Of a DNA stretch of 64,000 bases, positions 17,267-25,048 are shown piece by piece. The position numbers were made by a program, and so were the translations under genes. How positions within the stretch are numbered: position 1 is the stretch's first letter; each line of letters starts with the position of its first letter. The notes beneath the pieces are model-generated. The model saw nothing but the letters and a program-made list of their open reading frames with translations. It did no database searches and was not told the origin of the DNA. The DNA comes from Microbacterium aerolatum. GTDB lineage: Bacteria; Actinomycetota; Actinomycetes; Actinomycetales; Microbacteriaceae. Location: contig NZ_BJUW01000001.1 of assembly GCF_007988825.1 (NCBI RefSeq), positions 1 through 64,000 on the forward strand, given 5' to 3'.

Positions 17267-18276
17267 ACCGCTCCGTGCGCGGCGTGGCCACCGCTCTCGC
17301 CGTGGGCTTCGCCATCTACTTCGCGGCCAGGGCGATCTGGTGGACCGTGCAGCCGATCGCACCGCTGCTGATGGTCGCGGCGATCCTCCTCTATCTGGCA
17401 ATCGTCGTCACCACGGTACTGATCGAGACGCCGGACGGCTTGCGGATGCCCCTGTGGTGGGGCGTCATCGCCGTCGCCGCGAGCCTCGCCATCCCGTTCA
17501 TGGTCAACGCCTCACTGATGCCGCTGCACCGCACCGCCCCCTTCGCGACCTGGTACATCGGCGCGATCGGCGTGCTCTCGGTGACGTGCATCGTCCGCCG
17601 TCGACCGGTGATCGGCTGGGTGGTGCTCGCCGCCCTCGTCATCTCGTCGTCGGCCTACCTCGGTCTGTTCGTCGCGCTGGAGCTCGGACTGGTCGGATCG
17701 ATCATGTGGGCCGTGGTCGCCCAGCTGCTCGTGCTGTTCTGGGACCGCGCTGTGCACGACACCGAGCACCTCGCCGGCATCCAGCGCGCGGTATCCTCCT
17801 GGCACGCCATCCAGCTCGTGCGTCAGCGGGAACGCCGGCTGCGCGTGCAGTACGCGCTCGCCTCGGCAGGCCCGGTGCTCGCCAGGACCGTGGCCGCGCA
17901 CGGCCGCCTCACGGACGAGGAGCGACAGGACGCGCGCATGGCGGAGGGCCGGCTTCGGGATGAGCTGCGCGGTGCCAGCCTGCTCAACGACGCGGTACGC
18001 GGTGCGATCCGCGAGGTGCGGCTGCGCGGCAGCGCGGTCACGGTGTTCGACGAGGGGGGCCTCGACGAGCTCGACGAGGAGCGTCGGGATCAGATCCGGG
18101 ATGAGCTGGCCGACGTGCTCGCGAGCGCGGATGCCGAGCGGATCATCATCCGTGCGGCCAGGGATGCGCATGCTGCCGTCACGGTGGTCGGGCGGACGGG
18201 TGCCGGAGATTCCTCTGATGAGGATGCCGTAGGGCTGTGGCACGTGATCCCTCGTGAGGCGGATGCCGCGAAGTGA
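17263..18276 (+). CDS. membrane protein resembling a degenerate sensor kinase
   Basis: Third gene of the two-component unit; its ATG overlaps the kinase stop (ATGA). It has 337 residues with about five or six N-terminal membrane segments (about 10-165). A charged helical region follows (WHAIQLVRQRERRLRVQYALA, LTDEERQDARMAEGRLRDEL). The C-terminal domain resembles the spacing of an ATPase lid but has no N-box, G1 or G2 motif and no candidate phospho-His. It could act as a co-sensor or modulator of the neighbouring kinase. I do not recognise a named family. Confidence 0.7.
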   Translation: MNRSVRGVATALAVGFAIYFAARAIWWTVQPIAPLLMVAAILLYLAIVVTTVLIETPDGLRMPLWWGVIAVAASLAIPFMVNASLMPLHRTAPFATWYIGAIGVLSVTCIVRRRPVIGWVVLAALVISSSAYLGLFVALELGLVGSIMWAVVAQLLVLFWDRAVHDTEHLAGIQRAVSSWHAIQLVRQRERRLRVQYALASAGPVLARTVAAHGRLTDEERQDARMAEGRLRDELRGASLLNDAVRGAIREVRLRGSAVTVFDEGGLDELDEERRDQIRDELADVLASADAERIIIRAARDAHAAVTVVGRTGAGDSSDEDAVGLWHVIPREADAAK

Positions 18277-18281
18277 GAGAG

Positions 18282-18314
18282 GGCGAGGGGCGGCGAAGCC
18301 GCCCGCCCCTCGCC
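18282..18314 (+). terminator. GC-rich stem-loop after the two-component unit
   Basis: GGCGAGGGGC (18282-18291) pairs with GCCCCTCGCC (18305-18314), six bases after the stop of the third gene. No T-run follows, so termination efficiency is uncertain. Confidence 0.45.
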
Positions 18315-18478
18315 AGTGCGGTGAAGTTACCCGAAAACCCACCGCCGGAGATCGATCACCGTCTGCCTACCCTGGGGCAGAGAGACCGATCGAACGCGAA
18401 GCGTCGACTACAGTCTGACCGAGCCGCAAGATGTTTGTCTGTAGGTATTTCGGGGGACACGGATTCGCGTGAATGCGC

Positions 18479-18484
18479 CATGAT
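18479..18484 (+). promoter_or_regulatory. -10-like hexamer for the ROK regulator
   Basis: CATGAT ends 6 bases before GTG 18491. The region 18315-18478 otherwise shows no gene. Confidence 0.3.
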
Positions 18485-18490
18485 GGAGCC

Positions 18491-19726
18491 GTGGATCTGC
18501 GTCGCCGGGGTACCAATCTTCCGAAGATGGGGGACTTCAACCAGTCCGTCATCCTCGAGGCGATCCGCCGCTCCCGCGAGGGCTTGAGCCGGACAGAACT
18601 CGTAGATGCCACCGGCCTCTCCGCGCAGACCGTGACGAACATCACCCGCCGGCTTCTCGACGACGGCATCGTGGAGGAGGCGGGACGGACGATCCAGGGC
18701 CCGGGCAAGCCGCGCACGACGCTGCGGCTGAACGCGGGCAGCCGGTTCTCGATCGGTGTGCACCTCGACCCGGCGGTGATGACGTTCGTCCTGCTCGATC
18801 TTGCCGGCAACGTCGTGGGGCGACGTGCCCGTCGCACACCTGCCAGTGACGCGCGTCACATCATCGCCGCTATGGCCGACGCCATCGAGAAACTCATCGA
18901 CCGTTCCGGTGTGTCCCGCGACCTCGTCACCGGTATCGGCGTGGCGACACCGGGGCCGCTCGATGCTGCTCGGGGCACGGTCATCGATCCGCCGAAGCTC
19001 CATTCCTGGCATCGGGTGCCGCTGCGCGATGCGCTCGCCGAGGCGACCGGGTTCCGCGTGACGCTCGAGAAGGACACCACAGCGGCCGCCGCAGCAGAAC
19101 TGTGGACCGGGGATGTGCCGCCGGACGGCTCGTTCCTGTTCGCGTATCTCGGCATCGGAATCGGCGCGGCACTAGTGCTCGACGGCGAGGTCGTACGAGG
19201 GGTCTCGCGCAACGTCGGCGAGGTGGGGCACATCATCGTCGACCCGGACGGGCCCGAATGCGCATGCGGGAAGCGCGGCTGCGTCGAAGTCGTGTGCACG
19301 CCTCAGGCGATCGTGGAGCACGCCGAGCGGGCGGGGGTGTTCGCCGACGACAGGGTGGGCAGCGACCCCGAAGCCGTCGACGAGCGATACAGCGCCCTGT
19401 GCGATCTCGCGAACGACGGTGATCAAGCCGCACGCGCGGTGCTCGATGAATCGGTGCAGCACCTGTCCGTGCTGATCTCCGTGCTCACGAACATGCTGGA
19501 CGTCGACCGGGTGGTCCTGGGCGGGCCGTTCTGGTCGCGCGTCAGCGCACGCCACCTCGCACTGCTGCCGCGGCTGCTTGATCGGCAGAGCGCCACCCGA
19601 GCCGTGCGCGACCTGCCGGTCGTCGGCACCGTCGTCGGTGACGACGTCGGCGCGGTCGGTGCGGGATGCGTGGTGCTGGACGAGGTGCTCTCGCCTCGAG
19701 CATCCGCTCTCTTCCTCGATTCCTGA
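18491..19726 (+). CDS. ROK family transcriptional repressor (NagC/XylR type)
   Basis: Sugar-responsive regulator of 411 residues. An N-terminal winged helix (about 10-70: SVILEAIRRSREGLSRTELVDATGLSAQTVTNITRRLLD, in pieces) is followed by an ROK sugar-binding domain with the DxGxT-like LEKDTTAAAAAELWTG region and the zinc motif CACGKRGCVE. It lies 73 bases upstream of the alpha-mannosidase gene, with a palindrome in the mannosidase promoter. A role as repressor responding to mannose or a mannose derivative is therefore likely, but this is inference. An in-frame ATG at 18473 is the alternative start. Confidence 0.88.
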   Translation: MDLRRRGTNLPKMGDFNQSVILEAIRRSREGLSRTELVDATGLSAQTVTNITRRLLDDGIVEEAGRTIQGPGKPRTTLRLNAGSRFSIGVHLDPAVMTFVLLDLAGNVVGRRARRTPASDARHIIAAMADAIEKLIDRSGVSRDLVTGIGVATPGPLDAARGTVIDPPKLHSWHRVPLRDALAEATGFRVTLEKDTTAAAAAELWTGDVPPDGSFLFAYLGIGIGAALVLDGEVVRGVSRNVGEVGHIIVDPDGPECACGKRGCVEVVCTPQAIVEHAERAGVFADDRVGSDPEAVDERYSALCDLANDGDQAARAVLDESVQHLSVLISVLTNMLDVDRVVLGGPFWSRVSARHLALLPRLLDRQSATRAVRDLPVVGTVVGDDVGAVGAGCVVLDEVLSPRASALFLDS

Positions 19727-19738
19727 GGGTGAGAGGTC

Positions 19739-19769
19739 TTGACAAGGGTAAATCCAATCGATTGACTAT
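19739..19769 (+). promoter_or_regulatory. alpha-mannosidase promoter with embedded palindromic operator
   Basis: A consensus -35 TTGACA (19739-19744) is followed by a weak -10 GACTAT (19764-19769). Between them lies the perfect 10-base palindrome CAATCGATTG (19755-19764). A repressor bound there would block polymerase; the ROK regulator immediately upstream is the obvious candidate. Confidence 0.6.
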
Positions 19770-19799
19770 CTGCAACCCGATGTTGGAGTCCCATGGCGC

Positions 19800-22700
19800 A
19801 TGCACGACACAGCCGTACTGATTGAAGCCCGAGTTCGACGCTTCATCGACGAACGGCTGCGACCGAATGTGCACGGGGACCTCACGCCAGCGGTATTGGC
19901 GAGTTGGGAAGTGCCGGGGGAGCCGGTACCGTTCACCGAAGCTGTAGGTCAGGTCTACGAGCATTTCGCCGTGGGGACGAAATGGGGGAGGCCGTGGGGG
20001 ACGACGTGGCTGAGGCTGCGGGGAACGGTACCGGACGCACCCGGCGCCGAACTGCTGTTCGATCTCGGATTCAACGCGTCAGAGCCGGGATTCCAGGCCG
20101 AGGGCACCGTCTATCGGCGTGACGGTTCGATCGTCAAGGCCGTCGAGCCGCGCAATGCGCATGTGCCGCTCGAAGGGGCGCCGGGCGAGGAGTTCGAGCT
20201 CTACCTCGAGGCCGCGGCGAACCCCGACGTCGCCGACGGTTTCCGCACCTTCCGGCCTACGCCGCTCGGGGCGCTCGACACCGCAGGCGACGAGCCGATG
20301 TACGAATTCCGGCAGGCCGACATCGCCGTCAGGAACCTCGAGGTCTGGGAACTCCTGCAGGACGCCATCGTGCTGTCCGAGCTCATGATGGAGCTGCCCG
20401 AGACCGCGCCGCGACGCGCAGAGATCCTGCGGGCCCTCGAGCGCATGGTCGACGCGGCCGATCCCGACGACGTCGCAGGCACGGCCTCGGACGCGCGGGC
20501 CGAACTCGCCGGCGTGCTCGCCAGCCCGGCATCCGCCTCGGCGCACCGCGCGCACGCCGTGGGGCACGCCCACATCGATTCGGCCTGGCTGTGGCCGGTG
20601 CGCGAGACGCAGCGAAAGGTGGCGCGGACGTTCTCGAACGTGCTGTCGCTGCAGCAGGAGACCGACTTCGTTTTCGCGGCGTCGTCCGCTCAGCAGTACG
20701 CCTGGCTCAAGAAGTACCAGCCGGAGCTGTTCTCGCGGGTGCGGGAGGCCGTGGCATCCGGCCGGTTCGCCCCGGCGGGCGGGATGTGGGTCGAGTCCGA
20801 CACGAACATGCCGGGTGGTGAGGCGCTGGCGCGACAGTTCGTCCTCGGCAAGCGCTTCTTCATGGCCGAGTTCGGCGTCGAGCCGCTGGATGTCTGGCTG
20901 CCCGACTCGTTCGGGTACTCCGCGGCGCTGCCGCAGATCGCGCGCGCTGCCGGGTCGCGCTGGATGCTGACGCAGAAGATGTCGTGGAACGAGACGAATC
21001 GCATGCCGCATCACACGTTCCTGTGGGAGGGCATCGACGGGACGCGGATCTTCACGCACTTCCCGCCCGTGGACACCTACAGTGCGCAGTTGTCCGGCGC
21101 GGAACTCGCCCGCGCCGAGCGGCAGTACGCCGAGAAGGGCGCCGCGAACACCTCGCTCGTGCCGTTCGGGCACGGCGACGGCGGCGGTGGCCCGAACCGC
21201 GAGATGCTCGCCGCGGCGCAACGACTGCGCTCGCTCGAGGGATCGCCGGCGGTCACGCTGTCGAGCCCCGCGCAGTTCTTCGAGGCCGCCGAGGCGGAGT
21301 ACGAGCATCCGCCGGTGTGGTCGGGGGAGATGTACCTCGAGTTCCATCGCGGCACGTACACATCGCAGGCACGCACCAAGCGCGGCAACCGCCGAAGCGA
21401 GCACGCTCTGCGCGAGGCGGAGCTGTGGGCGACGGCTGCCGCGCTGCGCGGCGCCGCGTACCCGTACGACGAGCTCGAGTCGCTCTGGGAGACGGTGCTG
21501 CTGCAGCAGTTCCACGACATCCTTCCCGGCAGCTCGATCGGCTGGGTGCATCGTGAGGCTGAGCGGCGCTATGACGAGGTGCTCGCGGCGGTCGAGCAGC
21601 TCACGACCCGTGCGCTCGGAGAGCTCGCAGGCGAGGGGGCGAGCGCACTCGCGGCGAACGCGGGCCCGTATGAGCAGTGCGGTGCGGCGGCGATGAGCAT
21701 CTCCGCCGTCACGCCGGTCTCGGAGAGTCCCGCCACCGTGAATCGCACACGGCGCGGGTTCGAACTGCGCAACGAGCACCTGTCGGTGCAACTCGACGAG
21801 ATGGGGCTGGTGAGTTCTCTCGTCGTCCGCGCGACAGGACGCGAAGTGATCGCACCGGGGCAGAAGGGCAACCTCCTGCAGCTGCATCGCGATACACCGA
21901 CGCGGTGGGACGCGTGGGACATCGATGAGCACTACCGTCGTCATGTCATCGACCTGACCGACGTGGACTCTATCGACCACGTCCCCCATCCCACCGCCGC
22001 AGTCGTCTGCGTGGTCCGCAGCCGGGGGGCAACGCGGATCACGCAGACTTTGACGCTCGGGGCGGGTTCGCGCGCCCTCGAGATCGAGACGGCTGTGGAC
22101 TGGCACGAGCGGCAGAAGCTGCTGAAACTCGCGTTCCCGCTCGACGTGCACGCGGATCGTGCGAGCTCGGAGATCCAGTTCGGCCACGTGCAGCGTCCGA
22201 CGCACGCCAACACGTCGTGGGACATGGCGCGCTTCGAGACGGTCGCGCACCGGTGGGTGCACGTGGGCGAGGCCGGGTTCGGCGTCGCGGTCGCGAACGA
22301 CTCCACGTACGGGCACGACATCACGCGCGGGCCTCGAGAGGGCGGCGGGACGGTCACGAACGTGCGCCTGTCCCTGCTGCGGGCGCCGTTGTACCCGGAC
22401 CCGGAGGCGGATCAGGGCGAGCATACGTTCCGGGTCAGCATCCGCCCTGATTCGTCGATCGCGGATGCCGTGCGCGAGGGCTACCGGCTGAACCTGCCCG
22501 CGCGTCAGGTGGTCGGCGCGGGTCCTGTGGAGCCGCTCGTGACAATGTCGTCGGGTGCAGTGGTGGTCGAGGCCGTCAAGCTCGCGGAGGATCGTGGCGG
22601 TGACGTGATCGTGCGGCTGTACGAGGCGCACGGCGGTAGGGCTCAGGCGAGGCTGGCGGCCTCGTTCGCGTTCGATGACGTGATCGAGACGGATCTGCTG

Positions 22701-22817
22701 GAGCGCGAAGTGGATGCCGCTGCGGTCACGTCCGCGTCAGGCGAGAGCGTCGCCCTGACGCTGCGTCCGTTCCAGATCGTCACGCTCCGCTTCCTCGGCG
22801 CGCGCGGGTCTCGCTGA
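19800..22817 (+). CDS. alpha-mannosidase, glycoside hydrolase family 38
   Basis: Retaining alpha-mannosidase of 1005 residues, usual for bacterial GH38. The N-terminal catalytic domain contains the zinc-site motif GHAHIDSAWLWP (His258 and Asp260) and the nucleophile Asp369 in WLPDSFGYS. A helical middle domain (around HDILPGSSIGWVHREAERRY) and a beta-sandwich C-terminal domain follow. No signal peptide is visible, so it acts on imported manno-oligosaccharides or N-glycan fragments. No transporter is next to it. The GGAG at 19785-19788 serves the ATG at 19800. Confidence 0.93.
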   Translation: MHDTAVLIEARVRRFIDERLRPNVHGDLTPAVLASWEVPGEPVPFTEAVGQVYEHFAVGTKWGRPWGTTWLRLRGTVPDAPGAELLFDLGFNASEPGFQAEGTVYRRDGSIVKAVEPRNAHVPLEGAPGEEFELYLEAAANPDVADGFRTFRPTPLGALDTAGDEPMYEFRQADIAVRNLEVWELLQDAIVLSELMMELPETAPRRAEILRALERMVDAADPDDVAGTASDARAELAGVLASPASASAHRAHAVGHAHIDSAWLWPVRETQRKVARTFSNVLSLQQETDFVFAASSAQQYAWLKKYQPELFSRVREAVASGRFAPAGGMWVESDTNMPGGEALARQFVLGKRFFMAEFGVEPLDVWLPDSFGYSAALPQIARAAGSRWMLTQKMSWNETNRMPHHTFLWEGIDGTRIFTHFPPVDTYSAQLSGAELARAERQYAEKGAANTSLVPFGHGDGGGGPNREMLAAAQRLRSLEGSPAVTLSSPAQFFEAAEAEYEHPPVWSGEMYLEFHRGTYTSQARTKRGNRRSEHALREAELWATAAALRGAAYPYDELESLWETVLLQQFHDILPGSSIGWVHREAERRYDEVLAAVEQLTTRALGELAGEGASALAANAGPYEQCGAAAMSISAVTPVSESPATVNRTRRGFELRNEHLSVQLDEMGLVSSLVVRATGREVIAPGQKGNLLQLHRDTPTRWDAWDIDEHYRRHVIDLTDVDSIDHVPHPTAAVVCVVRSRGATRITQTLTLGAGSRALEIETAVDWHERQKLLKLAFPLDVHADRASSEIQFGHVQRPTHANTSWDMARFETVAHRWVHVGEAGFGVAVANDSTYGHDITRGPREGGGTVTNVRLSLLRAPLYPDPEADQGEHTFRVSIRPDSSIADAVREGYRLNLPARQVVGAGPVEPLVTMSSGAVVVEAVKLAEDRGGDVIVRLYEAHGGRAQARLAASFAFDDVIETDLLEREVDAAAVTSASGESVALTLRPFQIVTLRFLGARGSR

Positions 22818-22828
22818 CGGCAGGCTTC

Positions 22829-22977
22829 GTCTCGCTGCGCTCGCTCAGCCCGTTTCGTCTCCGTCGGCTTCGCCGCCTCCGCTCAACGACCCGCGCTTAC
22901 GTTCCCCGCTGGGGCCACTCCTCTCCCCGCGGACTCCTTCTGCGGGTCGTTGAGCGAGCGGAGCGAGACGAAACGGG
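22829..22977. repeat. cluster of nested inverted repeats between convergent genes
   Basis: Three arm pairs: 22829-22847 with 22951-22969 (19 bases, one mismatch), 22849-22860 with 22966-22977 (12 bases, perfect), and 22881-22894 with 22942-22955 (14 bases, perfect; arm gctcaacgacccgc). The gagcgagcggagcgagac style is a short dispersed repeat typical of this kind of genome. The block separates the mannosidase from accE, fills most of a 214-base non-coding gap, and could terminate transcription in both directions. Confidence 0.75.
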
Positions 22978-23031
22978 TTGAGCGAGCCGATGGCGAGTCG
23001 AAACCTCAGACGCCGAGCCTCAACGGCCGAC

Positions 23032-23250
23032 TCAGCCCGAGAATCGCCCCCACGGGATGTCGCGGCGCAGCGGCTTGCGCATCGGCCGCTGGGTCCGCTG
23101 CCACGCCGACACGCTCGGCTCCTCGGCGACGGCATCCGCGGCCTCGCGCTCGTACGCGTCGGTGACCACGGCGATGAGGGCAGCGAGTTCCTCCTCGTTC
23201 GCCGTGCCGCGGACGACGCGAAGTCCGGGGGCGGGCTGCTCCTCGGTCAC
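23032..23250 (-). CDS. accE: acyl-CoA carboxylase epsilon subunit
   Basis: Short actinobacterial subunit that docks the alpha and beta carboxylase subunits. It has 72 residues from a GTG overlapping the accD stop (GTGA). The N-terminal half reads [20 protein letters not shown], the usual strand-plus-helix of the family, and the C-terminus ends in the conserved Trp-rich tail ([22 protein letters not shown]). It is easily overlooked because a longer open frame continues upstream inside accD. Confidence 0.9.
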   Translation of the reverse strand: MTEEQPAPGLRVVRGTANEEELAALIAVVTDAYEREAADAVAEEPSVSAWQRTQRPMRKPLRRDIPWGRFSG

Positions 23251-24833
23251 AGCGGGATGTTCCCGTGCTTCTTCGGGGGCAGCTCTGCGCGCTTGCCGCG
23301 CAGCGAACGCAGCGCCTTGGCGATGGACACGCGCGTGTTCGCGGGCTCGATGACACCGTCGATCTCGCCGCGCTCTGCCGCCAGGAACGGCGACGTCACG
23401 CTGTAGGTGTACTCGTTGGCCAGGCGAGTGCGGACCGCGGCGACATCCTCGCCGTTCTCCTCGGCCTTGCGGATCTCGTTGCGGTACAGGATGTTCACCG
23501 CACCCTGACCTCCCATGACGGCGATCTCGGCGGTCGGCCACGCGAGGTTGACGTCGGCGCCGAGCTGCTTGGAGCCCATGACGATGTACGCGCCGCCGTA
23601 GGCCTTGCGCAGGATCACGGTGACCAGCGGCACGGTGGCCTCGGCGTAGGCGTAGATGAGCTTCGCGCCGCGGCGGATGACACCGGTCCATTCCTGGTCG
23701 GTGCCCGGCAGGTAGCCCGGCACGTCGACGAGGGTGACGATCGGGACCGAGAAGGCGTCGCAGAAGCGCACGAAACGGCTGGCCTTCTCGCCCGCCTCGA
23801 TGTTCAGGGTGCCGGCCATCTGCGAGGGCTGGTTGGCGATGATGCCGACCGAGCGGCCCTCGACACGTCCGAAGCCGATGACGATGTTCGGGGCGAAGAG
23901 CGGCTGCACCTCGAGGAAGTCGTCGTCGATCACGTGGTCGATGACGGTGTGGATGTCGTAGGGCTGGTTCGCGGAGTCCGGGATGATCGCGTTCAGGGTG
24001 CGATCGGCATCCGTCGTCTCCCACTCGAAATCGGACTCGTAGCCGGGGATCTCGGCCATGTTGTTGTCCGGCAGGAAGCCGAGCAGGGTGCGCGCGTAGT
24101 CGATCGCATCGTCCTCGTCGTCGGCGAGGTAGTGCGCGACGCCCGAGCGGGTGTTGTGCGTGAGGGCGCCGCCGAGCTCCTCCATGCCGACGTCCTCGCC
24201 GGTGACGGTCTTGATGACGTCGGGGCCGGTGACGAACATCTGGCTCGTCTTGTCGACCATGATGACGAAGTCGGTGAGCGCGGGGCCGTAGACGGCGCCG
24301 CCGGCTGCCGGGCCCATGATGATCGAGATCTGCGGGATGACGCCCGAGGAGCGGGTGTTCAGGCGGAAGATCTCGCCGTACTTGCTGAGGGCGAGCACGC
24401 CCTCCTGGATGCGGGCGCCGCCCGAGTCGAGGATGCCGATGATCGGCATGCCGCCCTGCAGCGCGAACTCCATGATCTTGATGATCTTGTCGCCGGAGAC
24501 CTCGCCGAGCGAGCCGCCGAAGGTCGTGAAGTCCTGCGAGTAGACCGCGACGGTGCGCCCGTGGATCGTGCCGATCCCGGTGACGACCGAGTCGCCGTAC
24601 GGGCGGTTGCGGTCCATTCCGAACGCCGTGGTGCGGTGGCGGACGTACTCGTCGAACTCGACGAAGCTGCCGGGATCGACGAGCAGTTCGATGCGCTCGC
24701 GGGCGGTCATCTTGCCCTTGGCGTGCTGCTTCTCCTGCGCGATCTTCTCGGGCTCTGTGACCGCTTCATCGAAGCGGGAGCGAAGGTCGGCGATCTTGCC
24801 GGCGGTCGTGGAGAGGTCAGGCGTGTCCGTCAC
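23247..24833 (-). CDS. accD: acyl-CoA carboxylase beta subunit (carboxyltransferase)
   Basis: Carboxyltransferase subunit of acetyl/propionyl-CoA carboxylase, 528 residues, usual for AccD5/PccB. The N-terminal crotonase-like half has [18 protein letters not shown], the oxyanion-hole region [11 protein letters not shown] and [13 protein letters not shown]. The C-terminal half has [21 protein letters not shown] and [20 protein letters not shown]. The GTG at 24833 is preferred because TAGTGT lies 7 bases before it; a longer frame runs to 24884. It is translationally coupled to accE and works with the alpha subunit at 11630. Confidence 0.93.
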   Translation of the reverse strand: MTDTPDLSTTAGKIADLRSRFDEAVTEPEKIAQEKQHAKGKMTARERIELLVDPGSFVEFDEYVRHRTTAFGMDRNRPYGDSVVTGIGTIHGRTVAVYSQDFTTFGGSLGEVSGDKIIKIMEFALQGGMPIIGILDSGGARIQEGVLALSKYGEIFRLNTRSSGVIPQISIIMGPAAGGAVYGPALTDFVIMVDKTSQMFVTGPDVIKTVTGEDVGMEELGGALTHNTRSGVAHYLADDEDDAIDYARTLLGFLPDNNMAEIPGYESDFEWETTDADRTLNAIIPDSANQPYDIHTVIDHVIDDDFLEVQPLFAPNIVIGFGRVEGRSVGIIANQPSQMAGTLNIEAGEKASRFVRFCDAFSVPIVTLVDVPGYLPGTDQEWTGVIRRGAKLIYAYAEATVPLVTVILRKAYGGAYIVMGSKQLGADVNLAWPTAEIAVMGGQGAVNILYRNEIRKAEENGEDVAAVRTRLANEYTYSVTSPFLAAERGEIDGVIEPANTRVSIAKALRSLRGKRAELPPKKHGNIPL

Positions 24834-24840
24834 GGATTCC

Positions 24841-24846
24841 ACACTA
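24841..24846 (-). promoter_or_regulatory. -10 hexamer for accD, leaderless spacing
   Basis: TAGTGT on the minus strand ends 7 bases before GTG 24833, and fixes that start. Confidence 0.45.
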
Positions 24847-24931
24847 GTAGCGGCGCGACGCGTGGCGTTGGATGCCTCGCACAACGGAGAGCCGGTTCCT
24901 TTGGCGGTTCGAACGAGTCAGCGGGACAGGC

Positions 24932-24937
24932 TATATT
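24932..24937 (+). promoter_or_regulatory. -10 hexamer of the aceA promoter
   Basis: TATATT is the best -10 match in the accD-aceA gap. A weak -35 (TTCGAA, 24908-24913) is 18 bases upstream. The predicted transcript start falls at the edge of the palindrome 24943-24970, leaving a leader of ~100 bases. Confidence 0.45.
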
Positions 24938-24942
24938 CCAGT

Positions 24943-24970
24943 TCGTAGAAGATCGGCAGATCTTCTACGA
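24943..24970. promoter_or_regulatory. 28-bp perfect palindrome at the aceA transcription start
   Basis: Arms TCGTAGAAGATC (24943-24954) and GATCTTCTACGA (24959-24970) are perfect 12-base complements around the spacer ggca. At +1 of the predicted promoter this is an ideal operator for a dimeric repressor. As RNA it would fold into a strong hairpin at the start of the aceA leader. Confidence 0.75.
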
Positions 24971-25048
24971 GGGAATGTCGGGAAGACGCCCTTTTCTTGG
25001 CGCATGGTGGAGGCAATGCGACTCAGCCACCACCGCAAAGGACACAAC

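Noticed and set aside
20079..22631. 850-codon antisense open frame inside the alpha-mannosidase
   Set aside because: It lies entirely opposite a clear GH38 enzyme and its composition is Arg/His/Asp-rich with no motifs.
24907..24914. GTTCGAAC as an SOS box before aceA
   Set aside because: The two half-sites are fused without the 4-base spacer of the LexA consensus, and isocitrate lyase is not an SOS gene.
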